This document shows, one piece after another, positions 23,692-32,990 of a stretch of DNA of 40,752 nucleotides (within the stretch, counting starts at the first letter, position 1; the number at the start of each line of letters is the position of its first letter). The position numbers and the translations under genes are program-made. A model generated the notes under the pieces. The model did no database searches. It was not told the DNA's origin and saw nothing but the letters and a program-made list of their open reading frames with translations. Source of the stretch: Candidatus Gastranaerophilales bacterium (lineage in GTDB: Bacteria > Cyanobacteriota > Vampirovibrionia > Gastranaerophilales > Gastranaerophilaceae); assembly GCA_944323685.1 (NCBI GenBank), contig CALUTJ010000022.1:1-40752 (forward strand), written 5' to 3'.

Positions 23692-26600
23692 TTTTTACTC
23701 CAAAAAATTTTTCAAACAATAAAGACACTTTTGTATCCTTTACTTTAGAAAATTTCTTATATTTTTTTGCACAGGTTACGAAAAGTTGTTTCTTTGCACG
23801 TGTGATTGCCACGTAAAACAGCCTCATATTCTCCTGCGCAATGTATGTTTTTAATTCATTTTCATTTTTTCTTTTATATCTTAAGTTTAGCGCTTTTATC
23901 GCTTCTATAAAACGCTCTTTTGATTTAATTTTTATTTCATTCAGCTCAAGGGGCAAAATTTCTTCACTCAGGGCAGGGATAAATACATAATCGAACTCAT
24001 CCCCTTTAGATTTGTGATAGGTCATTATGTGGATTGCGCTTTCATCGGTTTGTTTTTTTGTTTCTTCCGAAAAAAAGTTAAATTTGCTCAAAATCGGCTT
24101 TTGAGAAAGCTCTTCAACCTTTTCAAGCAGCAAATCGTATGTGGCATATTGATTGGTCATCCGTTTTAAAAGCAGTGCAATAATATATATATTAGATTTT
24201 TCGACATAAGTATTATAGTAGTAGTTTCCGGCCTTTACGACAAACTCTTCCAGCGTCAGACGGGTGTTTTCCAGCCAGTAGTTTAAATCCCACAGAAGCT
24301 GCGAAAGTTCAAAAGAAGGACATTCATCTTGCTGCTGCAAAATAAATGGCGTTTTTAATCCTTTCAAATATACAAAATCTTCATTTGAAAGTTTTAAAAT
24401 CTTTTGCTGCTTAAGCTCTGTTGCAACCTCCAGCACTTTTTCATTCTGCCACGGGTGGGCGCAAAATTTCAAAAGCGCAAACAAAAGAGCAAATACGGAT
24501 TGATTTTTAAGGCAATCACTCCGGTTTATGACCCTGTAGCCGTAATTGCCGAAAAATTGGGAATATTCTTCTATTTTATAGTTATTGCGAACAAGCAGCG
24601 CTACAGAGGCGTCTGGCTCCTGCGAAAAAATTTGTCGTATCTGCTGCAAAATATATGCGTTTTCTTCATTGTATGTATCAAAAGTTTTTACCTCGAGTCC
24701 GTTTTTTACCCGGGGATTTTTGCCGGAAACCTCTTTCATTTTTATATCAAAAAACGAGCCTTTGAGTTCCGTGGAGTTGTTTGCATAATCGACAAGTCTG
24801 TTAGCGGTTTCAAAAACCTGTTTTGAACAGCGTTGAGAATGATTCATCGTAACATTTGAGCTTGAGTTTACAAAGTCTCTAAAACCTTCTAAATCCGCAT
24901 TTGTAAATGTCGTTGTAATAGCCTGATTGATGTCACCGCAGCGTATAAGATTTTTATATTTTGCGCTGAGCAGGTTTAAAAGTCTTTGCTGTAGGGCGGA
25001 TGAATCCTGAGCTTCATCTTCTATTACATAATGACATAGATTTTGATAATATTGAGCGGCGTCTTTATTTTCTTCCAGAATTTTTACACAGTAGCACAGC
25101 ATATCATCGTAGTCTATTAAATTTCTGCTTTTAAGAAAATTATTGTATACATTGTAGAATTTTATAAATGTTTTAAGCTCTTTATCTTTTATATACGGAA
25201 TTTTGTCGACGGCAGAGAGTTTTAAGGCTGATACGGCTTTTTCGTATTTATCAAAATCATCTTGAGGCAGCTGCATTTTCGCCATAATTTCTCTTAAAAT
25301 TCTTACGCGCAGATTGTCGTCACAGACTTCGAAATCAGCATTAAGACCGGCTTTTATGTAGTTTGCGTTTTCTTTTAAAATTCTCAGAGCAAGGCCGTGT
25401 ATTGTAGAAATATTAGGAAGTTTTTCAAGATTCGGGCAGGCTTTTTTAATTCTTTCTTTAAAGTTTTTAGCTGCCGAATCCATATATGTTAAAACGAAAA
25501 TGTTATCGCTTTTTACTCCTCTTTGCAAAAGTTTTATAATCAAAGCCAGCAGTATTGTTGTTTTTCCTGCTCCCGGTACGGCGGATACGGACATTTTGCC
25601 CGAAACATAATTCAAGACAGGTTTCTGGTCTTCACGCGGTGTAAACTTAAAATTTACGGTTTCACTTTCAGGATTTTCCCGTGAAGCAATATAGTCTTCT
25701 ATTCCGCCGAAATTTTCGTTGCCCTCAGAGTCAAAAAGGCTGGAGTAAGCAAATATTTTTTCTTGCGCAAGAAGGGTCAGCTTGCGCAGCTGTCTTTTTA
25801 TTTTGAGTTTAGTTAATTCAATATTGTCATCACAGCTAAAGTCTTTTTTGTGCCATGACTTTTGGAACACCCACGCATTATACAACGTGCCGAGGTCTTC
25901 TTTTGTCCAGAGAGAAGAGCTTATATCAAGCAAAAACTGGTATCTTTTCTTAAGAGAAAAGTCGATTACTTTTTGTGCGGTAGCGGCAACAACTGATTTT
26001 TCTTCAATTTCCGGAGAATACGCCGGGTTTTCTGACATTATAGAGTTTTCTATCTGCATTAACACAGCTTTTTGCATTGCCGGATTGGTTTTTTGTTGTT
26101 CAAAAACTGTTTCAAAATCCTGAATTTGTTTTATAAAAAAGTTGAATTTTTCAAGCTGATTAAACTCGTCAAAAGCGGGGTTAACAAGTTTTTGATATAT
26201 GATAAAAATCTTTTGAGAGAGAGTCAAATTTTCGTCTTTTATTAAGTCAAGAGTCGATACAAGGTCTTTTAAAGCTTCGGTATATTTTGGGTTAGCAAGT
26301 TCTACCGCCTGCAATTCTCCCCTTGAGTTGTAAGCCGTAACAACGGGCAGACAATATTTTACAGGAATTTTAAGCAATCCGTTCAACAGTGTACGAATCT
26401 TGTAACTGTCTGTTTTTTGCCCCGTTGAAAGGTTCAACAGCGTTAAAGTGTCTTTTACAAGCGGTGTTTCGCAGAGTTTTTCGCTTCCCGAAAAATAGGA
26501 TACTTTTATATTGAGAGGTTTAAAAACTTCCTCGAGTGCAAACTTTAAAGTTGTATCAATAACAGGTGTAATGATTGCAATTTCGTCCGGCGAAACACCG

Positions 26601-27499
26601 CTTTTTATCAAATCCGCAATATTTTGAGCTGCGCCGTTAAGCATCTCAAGCCGTCTTGTATAATCAAAATGCTGCGCGGATAAAGGCAATGATTCTATGT
26701 CATCAAGGTTTATAATTTCTTCATCAGACAAAAGTTCTTCAAGCTCGTTTACGATGTTTAAATCGGCATTTAAAAAACCGATACGCGAGCCGCCGTACCT
26801 GTCATAACCGGCAAAAACCCGTTTGCCCGTGTTTTTTATGTACTTTACAAACTCCAGTTCACAGCGTGAGATTTCATCCGCATCATCAATTATCAGATAT
26901 TGTATATTTTTAAAACAGTCTGTCTTTTTGTATATATAGCTAAAAACAGCCGTTTGTCTTATGTAATCAAAAGTTCTGTACTCGAGAGTTTTTTTCTTAT
27001 AAAGTTCTATTGCCTGTTTTGCATCGTCAGCAAAGGTTTCTCCTAAAATTAAGCTTTTTTCTTTCACTTCCGCATCTGTGAGGTCATTATTTACTATAAG
27101 AGAATATCGTCTGAAAAGCTGGTGGATAAGGTTTATTTTAGAATTGTAATCGCTAAAGCCGACCTCTTTAATTGCCTGACGAAAAAAGAACTGTGAAATT
27201 TCAAGACCGGTAAGATTCGGGATAACAACATTGTTGCCTGTATTAATGTCATTTTGAATAACCGGCCACATTTTTAGTATGGTATTGTATGCAAGCCCGT
27301 AAAATGTGTAGATTTGAGGTTCTTCAAAATGTTTTATTTTTAAGTTTTTTCTTACTGTTTCTTGAAAAACTGATTTTTTGTACGGATTTTGAACAAGCAC
27401 AAGAATTTTTTCCGCCTCAACACCACCGTCAAGCAGGTTTGTGTATATTTCAGTAAGACGCTGTGTGCGTTCTGTTTTTGTGCTGCCCTGTATTAACAC
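23672..27499 (-). CDS. Two-domain UvrD/AddAB-like superfamily 1 helicase
   Basis: The 1275-aa protein contains a complete UvrD-type helicase in its second half: Q-motif REDQ (622-625), Walker A AVPGAGKTT (640-648), TIHGLA (699-704), Walker B IEDEAQDSS (826-834), GDINQAI (855-861), YHKSKGDEFDYVF (1161-1173) and FYVAITRAKKQL (1228-1239). The first ~600 residues look like another SF1-like domain whose P-loop reads GSTKTERT (5-12), with Arg for the essential Lys, and whose Walker B is LIIDDADE (202-209). This layout recalls AddB or RecC fused to AddA/RecB. It starts with GTG at 27499, weakly preceded by a ribosome binding site, and overlaps the nuclease gene by 20 nt. A role in double-strand-break repair is inferred. 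Confidence 0.85.
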   Translation of the reverse strand: MLIQGSTKTERTQRLTEIYTNLLDGGVEAEKILVLVQNPYKKSVFQETVRKNLKIKHFEEPQIYTFYGLAYNTILKMWPVIQNDINTGNNVVIPNLTGLEISQFFFRQAIKEVGFSDYNSKINLIHQLFRRYSLIVNNDLTDAEVKEKSLILGETFADDAKQAIELYKKKTLEYRTFDYIRQTAVFSYIYKKTDCFKNIQYLIIDDADEISRCELEFVKYIKNTGKRVFAGYDRYGGSRIGFLNADLNIVNELEELLSDEEIINLDDIESLPLSAQHFDYTRRLEMLNGAAQNIADLIKSGVSPDEIAIITPVIDTTLKFALEEVFKPLNIKVSYFSGSEKLCETPLVKDTLTLLNLSTGQKTDSYKIRTLLNGLLKIPVKYCLPVVTAYNSRGELQAVELANPKYTEALKDLVSTLDLIKDENLTLSQKIFIIYQKLVNPAFDEFNQLEKFNFFIKQIQDFETVFEQQKTNPAMQKAVLMQIENSIMSENPAYSPEIEEKSVVAATAQKVIDFSLKKRYQFLLDISSSLWTKEDLGTLYNAWVFQKSWHKKDFSCDDNIELTKLKIKRQLRKLTLLAQEKIFAYSSLFDSEGNENFGGIEDYIASRENPESETVNFKFTPREDQKPVLNYVSGKMSVSAVPGAGKTTILLALIIKLLQRGVKSDNIFVLTYMDSAAKNFKERIKKACPNLEKLPNISTIHGLALRILKENANYIKAGLNADFEVCDDNLRVRILREIMAKMQLPQDDFDKYEKAVSALKLSAVDKIPYIKDKELKTFIKFYNVYNNFLKSRNLIDYDDMLCYCVKILEENKDAAQYYQNLCHYVIEDEAQDSSALQQRLLNLLSAKYKNLIRCGDINQAITTTFTNADLEGFRDFVNSSSNVTMNHSQRCSKQVFETANRLVDYANNSTELKGSFFDIKMKEVSGKNPRVKNGLEVKTFDTYNEENAYILQQIRQIFSQEPDASVALLVRNNYKIEEYSQFFGNYGYRVINRSDCLKNQSVFALLFALLKFCAHPWQNEKVLEVATELKQQKILKLSNEDFVYLKGLKTPFILQQQDECPSFELSQLLWDLNYWLENTRLTLEEFVVKAGNYYYNTYVEKSNIYIIALLLKRMTNQYATYDLLLEKVEELSQKPILSKFNFFSEETKKQTDESAIHIMTYHKSKGDEFDYVFIPALSEEILPLELNEIKIKSKERFIEAIKALNLRYKRKNENELKTYIAQENMRLFYVAITRAKKQLFVTCAKKYKKFSKVKDTKVSLLFEKFFGVKNEQNSK

Positions 27500-27584
27500 G
27501 TTTTGTCCGTTTTATTCTTTCTTCTATTTAACAGTTTAGAACATAATTATACAACAGCGTTAAAAAAAAATGTTTATACACAAG

Positions 27585-28007
27585 TTACACTGCGGCAGCA
27601 GTCAATTTTTCGTACGGTTTTGTTATGCACTCCGGCAGACGGCGAAACATCTTGTTTGTTTTTGTATCAACTGCAACGCAGGTTACGGTTGCAACAATAT
27701 TAACAACGCCGGTATCTTTATTTTTTAAAGTTTGTTTGAACACAATCGCACTCGGGCGCAGCTGTTCAATTTCAGTTGTCAAAATAAGGTTGTCGTCTAA
27801 TCTGGCGGAAACTTTGTATTTGACGTTTAATTCCACAACAGGCAGCACGCAGCCCTGCTCTTGCATTTGTTTTAAATCAAGCCCGAGCACTTTATCCGTA
27901 AACTCGATTCTTCCTGCCTCAAGCCATCTCAAATATGCACCGTGCCAGACAACACCGTATGCATCCGTATCTGCGTAATAAACCCTTATTTCATCATTAT
28001 GCCGCAT
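27585..28007 (-). CDS. Hotdog-fold acyl-CoA thioesterase (YbgC/4HBT family)
   Basis: The 140-aa protein has the family signature YYADTDAYGVVWHGAYLRWL (10-29), with the catalytic-type Asp15, the following helix EAGRIEF, and a C-terminal strand set typical of single-hotdog thioesterases that hydrolyse short-chain or aromatic acyl-CoA. In Proteobacteria YbgC sits with tol-pal; no such genes are here. AAAGG precedes the ATG. It begins 12 nt after the TPR gene stop and is likely in the same operon. Exact substrate unknown. Confidence 0.9.
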   Translation of the reverse strand: MRHNDEIRVYYADTDAYGVVWHGAYLRWLEAGRIEFTDKVLGLDLKQMQEQGCVLPVVELNVKYKVSARLDDNLILTTEIEQLRPSAIVFKQTLKNKDTGVVNIVATVTCVAVDTKTNKMFRRLPECITKPYEKLTAAAV

Positions 28008-28019
28008 ATATAAAACCTT

Positions 28020-29618
28020 TTATGAATCAAACAGCCCCTGAATTTTGTCCTGAATTTCCTGAGGGTCTAGTTCGTTTGTAACATTATTCAAATCCATAGC
28101 GATTTGATAGAGCTTTGCTGCTTCTACCTTATCGCCTTTTATAGCAACCGAACGTCCGAGATTGTAATGAGCAAGTGCATAATTCGGGTTAAATTTGATT
28201 GCTTTTTCAAACAGTTCAATGGCCGGCTGAACCCTGCCCAAATCGTCGAGATAAATTACACCGAGGTTGTTGTATGCAATATCATACGAAGGGTCATATT
28301 TAATTGAAAGTTCATACTCTTTTATTGCCTCGTCAATATCGCCTTTACCCCAGTGCAGAAATCCGAGGTTACAATGGATTTTTGCGTTAGTCGGGTCAAG
28401 TTCCAATGCACGGCGATACACTGTCAGCGCGTTATTATATTCCTGCTTGTCGTAAAATGCGCTGCCCAGATTTATAAAAATATCAATATCCGTCGGCGTA
28501 AGCAAATACGCACAGTGATAAGCGCTTATTGCCGCATCGGTATTTTTTTCGGATTCCTGAAACACATACCCAAGTGTTTGAGCAATAATGCTTGTCCATT
28601 CAGGACGCGGGTTGAGTGTAATTGCGTTTTGGTAATAAGAAATAGCCGCTTTAGTTTCGCCTTTCAAATACAAAATGTTGGCAAGATTGCTGTAAAACTC
28701 CGCAGCATTGGGCTGAATTTCTATTAGTTTTAAATAAGATTCAACCGCACTGTCTAAATCGCCAAGCTCTTCGTAAACAGAACACAAAGAGCGATATGCC
28801 GTAATATTAAGGCTGTCTACAATAATAGCCATTTTGTATTCAAGTATAGCGTCTTCATACCTGCCCATTGCCCTGTAAATATCACCAAGAAGACAATATA
28901 AAAGGATGAAGCCGGGTGCTTTTTCAAGAGCTTCTCTATACAGGTCAACGGCTTCGTTTATACCGTTTCTTGCAACAAGAAACCAGCCCTTAAACAGCAT
29001 AGGCATAAATTGAAGATATGAAACAACCTTGAAAACACTTTTTAAAGCGTGTTTATCAAACGGAAGAGTAAGAATAGAGAGCAAAAGCTCTTTTTGTCTT
29101 TGCAGCGTAATTTTGAAATTTTTAACAGACATTACGCGGTACAGATTGTATCTCAAAAAGTGTGCTCTTGAAGACGAAAAGGGCTTAAGATTGATTGCTT
29201 TTTGAGCAAATTCCATTGCATCGGGGAAGTGAGCCTTTTTTGTATGACAACAAGCCAGCATATAGTATGCCTGAGCATTCTTTTTATTTTTTTCAACCGC
29301 AAGGTTAAAATAATTGATTGCGCGGTCTATTTCATTTTTATAATAAAAAGCCATGCCGATTTTAAAATATACTGCGTCAGAATCTATATAAGACTCTAAA
29401 GCCCTCTGATACTCGGTTATAGCTTCATCAATATATTGACGTGCCTGATGTATATCAAGATGCCATTCAATGTATAAATCACCGAGTTTTATGTGCAGCT
29501 CTGCATTTGTAGGGTCATTAGCCAGTTCAATCTGGCATTTTTCTATTGCACGCTGAAGGCTGCTTGTCGGTTGAAAATCTTTTTTGGCTCTGTCTCTATA
29601 CTGTAATAATCTGAACAT
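28020..29618 (-). CDS. Tetratricopeptide-repeat protein
   Basis: The 532-aa protein consists almost wholly of TPR units. Repeated 34-residue blocks with W/L, G, Y, A, F and P positions are clear from about residue 37 to 520, for example AELHIKLGDLYIEWH, AFYNLGRSV-like AHYNLGRSVAI and AKIHCNLGFLHWGKGDIDEA. I count roughly 12 units with a less regular section around 165-215. There is no signal peptide, although hydrophobic residues near 200-216 (FMPMLFKGWFLVARNG) deserve a membrane check. TPRs scaffold protein complexes; the partner is unknown. It is followed 12 nt later by the thioesterase gene and preceded by PilZ and M16 genes in the same direction. Confidence 0.93.
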   Translation of the reverse strand: MFRLLQYRDRAKKDFQPTSSLQRAIEKCQIELANDPTNAELHIKLGDLYIEWHLDIHQARQYIDEAITEYQRALESYIDSDAVYFKIGMAFYYKNEIDRAINYFNLAVEKNKKNAQAYYMLACCHTKKAHFPDAMEFAQKAINLKPFSSSRAHFLRYNLYRVMSVKNFKITLQRQKELLLSILTLPFDKHALKSVFKVVSYLQFMPMLFKGWFLVARNGINEAVDLYREALEKAPGFILLYCLLGDIYRAMGRYEDAILEYKMAIIVDSLNITAYRSLCSVYEELGDLDSAVESYLKLIEIQPNAAEFYSNLANILYLKGETKAAISYYQNAITLNPRPEWTSIIAQTLGYVFQESEKNTDAAISAYHCAYLLTPTDIDIFINLGSAFYDKQEYNNALTVYRRALELDPTNAKIHCNLGFLHWGKGDIDEAIKEYELSIKYDPSYDIAYNNLGVIYLDDLGRVQPAIELFEKAIKFNPNYALAHYNLGRSVAIKGDKVEAAKLYQIAMDLNNVTNELDPQEIQDKIQGLFDS

Positions 29619-29691
29619 GGTTGCTCTAATAATTTACTCTATACTTAATATTAAAATACTTATCATATTTTTGCAAACCGGCTAAAGAAAC

Positions 29692-30315
29692 TTAAAAATT
29701 TGACCTGGCATTTTGTATGCGTTCAAGCTCAAGGCATTTTTGTATAATTTTGTCGCGGTCTTTTTCTTCAATTTCCGTAAACTCCATAACATACTCGTTT
29801 GCGCGGTAAAAATTCTTTTTTAAAATTACGCCTTCAAGTTTAATCAGGTGCTGTGCCGTGCTTAATCTCAACTGGGCCGGATAAAGCCTGTCAGGTTCAA
29901 CAGGCGTCTCGCAGGTGAATCTTATCCCGCCTCCGCTTATGTCTACTGTTGAAGTTTTTATGTTGCCTTCCTCTTCTCTTATTATGTAAAAGTCTGTGAT
30001 AAAAGGCATTCTAAGGTATTTGCGGCGTTGTATGACCTGATGGTGCTCGCTGAATTCGATGACTATCATTCCGTTGTATGGAGAATCAAATACGATGGAA
30101 TCAAAAATCATAATCCCCGTAAAACTGTAAACAAAAGCTTTTATCTCTGTACCTTCGCTCAAATACGGTGCGTATTCGTTTTTTGATGCGGGAAACGACA
30201 GCGTTAATCTGTCGGATTCGGGTTCGAGAATATAACAATCTATGATTGTCTTTTTTATCCCCGCATCAACTTCTATCTGGACTTTTTGTCCTTTTTTTAC
30301 GGAACTCAATGCCAT
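29692..30315 (-). CDS. PilZ-domain c-di-GMP-binding protein (YcgR-like)
   Basis: The 207-aa protein has a YcgR-like N-terminal beta-barrel (1-92) and a C-terminal PilZ domain (about 93-200). The c-di-GMP contacts are intact: RRKYLR (Arg98 and Arg102 of RxxxR) and DISGGG (Asp125, Ser127, Gly130 of D/NxSxxG). YcgR proteins slow flagellar motors or act on surface behaviour when c-di-GMP is high; the target here is unknown. The gene starts 3 nt after the M16 gene stop and is probably the third gene of that operon. No diguanylate cyclase lies in the window. Confidence 0.93.
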   Translation of the reverse strand: MALSSVKKGQKVQIEVDAGIKKTIIDCYILEPESDRLTLSFPASKNEYAPYLSEGTEIKAFVYSFTGIMIFDSIVFDSPYNGMIVIEFSEHHQVIQRRKYLRMPFITDFYIIREEEGNIKTSTVDISGGGIRFTCETPVEPDRLYPAQLRLSTAQHLIKLEGVILKKNFYRANEYVMEFTEIEEKDRDKIIQKCLELERIQNARSNF

Positions 30316-30318
30316 GGT

Positions 30319-31548
30319 TTATAACTCTTTCAAAAATTGCTGCGGAGCAAGAACCGCAAGTACGTACCTGTCTGTTATATAAGTGTTTGCAACTCTTTGA
30401 ATATCTTCAACGGTTACACTGTTCACCATATCAACAAATTTCCGTTCAAAATCAGACCCCAGCCCCTTGTCTTCGTAATAAGCAATAAGGCTGGCCTGCT
30501 GAAGATTTGTTTCCGTAAAGAACTGACGTTTGCCCAGAAGGTTGTTTTTTGCATTTTCAAGTTCAGCTTCTGTTACGGGAATTTGTTTTACTTTATCAAG
30601 TTCAACTTTAAAGCCCTCGAGTGAAGTTTTTATGTTTTTGGGTTCGGTTGCTATATATACATTAAACAATGCAGCGTTGTCATATATTTCGTAAGTGCTG
30701 CGCACAACATAAGCAAGACCTTTTTTATCTCTCAGCTCCAGAAACAATCTTGAAGACAACCCGCTTGAGCCGAGCATAGTGTTCATAACCATAATAGGCG
30801 CATAGTCTTTATCGAATATTGTAGGCACTCTCCAGCCCTGAATAATTTGAGCCTGCGATGCATCGTCTTTGGCTACCTTCACGGTTTGTGCTTTTTCGAT
30901 ATCTTCAACAGAGTTTGAAATTTCTGTTTCCGCACAATTTTGTATATTTTCAAAATACTTATTCAACAATCCTGCCGTATCTTCCGAATGAAAATCACCG
31001 ACAAGGCTTATGACCTTCGGAGATTTTTCAAGAAGGCTTTTATACGCATTTTTTACGTCTTCAATTGTGATTGAATCAATATCTCTTAAAATATTTGTAT
31101 AAGTGTGACCGTAGGGGTGATTTTTAAACACTGTTGAATAAAAAGCATTCATTGCAAGAGTTTTGGGCTCATCAAGCTCGGCTTGAATTTCGCCTTTAAG
31201 TTTGATAACCTCTTTTTCAAAATCCTCAAGCGTGGAGTTTTGAATTATATCAGACAGAATCTCTAAGCCTTTTTCAAAATCCTCGTTGAGGCACTGGAGT
31301 TTAAAACGTATAAAATCCTGTTTCATTTCGCTGTAGCAGTCTATTGCGTTTTCATCCAGTTCCTGAGCCAGAACCTGAGCGCTGCGTTTTTTGGTCCCCT
31401 GCAAAAACAGTCTGTTTAAAAGCGTATAAACACCAGCCTTTTTTTCGGGCTCGGTTATTTTAAAATAAAAGCAAAGTGCGTGGCGGGGGGTGTTTGTGTT
31501 TTCCTTAAGCACCAGCGGTATATTGTTATTTAAAATTATTTTTTCCAT
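30319..31548 (-). CDS. M16-family peptidase-like protein, catalytically inactive subunit
   Basis: The 409-aa protein has the two-domain M16B architecture, but where the zinc motif HxxEH should be it reads YTLLNRLFLQGT (42-53), lacking both His and the Glu. The C-terminal part contains the conserved R/Y-type substrate region (GLSSRLFLELRDKKGLAYVV, 258-277). In heterodimeric M16B proteases (mitochondrial processing peptidase, bacterial pairs) one subunit is inactive and the other carries zinc, and the adjacent upstream gene supplies the active one. AAAGGA precedes the ATG, 13 nt after the upstream stop. No signal peptide is visible, so the pair is likely cytosolic unless exported by another route. 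Confidence 0.9.
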   Translation of the reverse strand: MEKIILNNNIPLVLKENTNTPRHALCFYFKITEPEKKAGVYTLLNRLFLQGTKKRSAQVLAQELDENAIDCYSEMKQDFIRFKLQCLNEDFEKGLEILSDIIQNSTLEDFEKEVIKLKGEIQAELDEPKTLAMNAFYSTVFKNHPYGHTYTNILRDIDSITIEDVKNAYKSLLEKSPKVISLVGDFHSEDTAGLLNKYFENIQNCAETEISNSVEDIEKAQTVKVAKDDASQAQIIQGWRVPTIFDKDYAPIMVMNTMLGSSGLSSRLFLELRDKKGLAYVVRSTYEIYDNAALFNVYIATEPKNIKTSLEGFKVELDKVKQIPVTEAELENAKNNLLGKRQFFTETNLQQASLIAYYEDKGLGSDFERKFVDMVNSVTVEDIQRVANTYITDRYVLAVLAPQQFLKEL

Positions 31549-31561
31549 TTTTATATCCTTT

Positions 31562-32896
31562 TTATTCCGGCAATAATACTGTAGTTACGCAATGGTTCAA
31601 GTCCAGATGTTTGTTTGCGATTTTATTGACCTCATCTATTGTTATTTCTTCCAGAGCTTTTGAGTACTGCTCAACAAGGTCTAAGTCATCACAAACAGTC
31701 ATGTAATAACCTATATTTTCGGCAATATCAGACACTGTTTCTGCGGATTCCGCAAAACGGACTTTGAGTTTTTTCTTTGCTTTAACAAACTCGCTTTCCG
31801 TCATATCGCCGTTCAAAAAGTTTGTCATCTCACGTTTGATAAGCTCAAGCGCAAGGTCTTTTTTGTCGGCTTTATAATTTGCCTGAACAAAGAAATTTCC
31901 GCCGTCTTTAAAGTTGTAAAAATCTGTTGTAACAACGTTGAACACAGGCTCTTTTGCTTTTTCGATAAGGTTTTGATAGAGTCTTGAGCTCTGACCTTCA
32001 CCGAGGATTACGTTAACGATTTCAAGGGCAATATTTTCCTTTAAATCACGGGCAACCGGACCAAGCCAGCCTGTTATGGCAAAACCGGTATTTATTTTTC
32101 CTTTAAGCTCTATATATTTAGCCTCGCTTACCGGTGTATCAAGCTCGTGTTCGGGGTTTTCAAAATTTGTTCTGCCTTTAAAATCAAAGGCTTTGCACAC
32201 AAGTTCAAGAATTTCTTTTGTATCAAAATCACCGGCAACAATTGTTGTTATATTATTAGGGGTGTAGTGGGTTTTGTAATAGTCCATAATAGTTTCTCTC
32301 GGAATAGAAGCTATTGTTTCGGGGAAGCCTATTACATCACGCTTGTACGGGTGTTTTGTATACATATTAAAGTTAGTGGAGTTATAAATTTTTGTCCACG
32401 GCTGATCCTGACGCATTCTTATCTCTTCGATAACAACGTGTCTTTCTCTTTTTTGTGACACTTTGTCATCGCCTAATTTGAACGCGGGGCCGATTTCTTC
32501 TTCAGGTATAACTGGGTCAAGCATCATATCCGCATGCAGCTCGATTGCTTCTTTTAAATAAGCGTTTTCAGGGCCTTTTGGCAGAGTTACGTAATAGAAT
32601 GTGTAATCCTTCCACGTAGCGGCATTGACTATTGCACCTTTTGCCTCAAGAGTTCTGTCAAAATAACCGGCCTTGTGTTTGTGCGTACCTTTGAACATAA
32701 GGTGCTCCAAAAAATGTGATATGCCGTTATTTTCGTCTGTTTCATTGATTGAGCCTGTTTTCACCCAGCTTGAAACGTTTACAAGCCCGCCTTCTTTGTG
32801 GGCAAGCACGATTTTGTGGCCGTTTTCTCTTTCGTATATTTCAACAGGGCGTGTTAAATACGGATAATTTATTTCTTTTTTAGTGATATTTTCCAC
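31562..32896 (-). CDS. Zinc-dependent M16-family peptidase, active subunit
   Basis: The 444-aa protein has the inverted zinc motif HFLEH (His61, Glu64, His65 from the start used here) followed by LMFKGT, and the ERHVVIEEIRMRQDQP stretch that supplies the third zinc ligand in this family. I prefer the GTG start at 32896: AGAGG lies 8 nt upstream, while the longer frame would need a TTG at 32926 and adds ten non-conserved residues. It is the first gene of a probable operon with the inactive M16 partner (13 nt downstream) and PilZ. It likely degrades short unfolded peptides or leader peptides as a heterodimer. Confidence 0.92.
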   Translation of the reverse strand: MENITKKEINYPYLTRPVEIYERENGHKIVLAHKEGGLVNVSSWVKTGSINETDENNGISHFLEHLMFKGTHKHKAGYFDRTLEAKGAIVNAATWKDYTFYYVTLPKGPENAYLKEAIELHADMMLDPVIPEEEIGPAFKLGDDKVSQKRERHVVIEEIRMRQDQPWTKIYNSTNFNMYTKHPYKRDVIGFPETIASIPRETIMDYYKTHYTPNNITTIVAGDFDTKEILELVCKAFDFKGRTNFENPEHELDTPVSEAKYIELKGKINTGFAITGWLGPVARDLKENIALEIVNVILGEGQSSRLYQNLIEKAKEPVFNVVTTDFYNFKDGGNFFVQANYKADKKDLALELIKREMTNFLNGDMTESEFVKAKKKLKVRFAESAETVSDIAENIGYYMTVCDDLDLVEQYSKALEEITIDEVNKIANKHLDLNHCVTTVLLPE

Positions 32897-32990
32897 CTGA
32901 TTTACCTCTATATTGCATATATCCAATCTTACGCAATAATTGTAGCAGATAATCAGAGGTTTTACACGTATAGACGGTGGATTTTACGAC

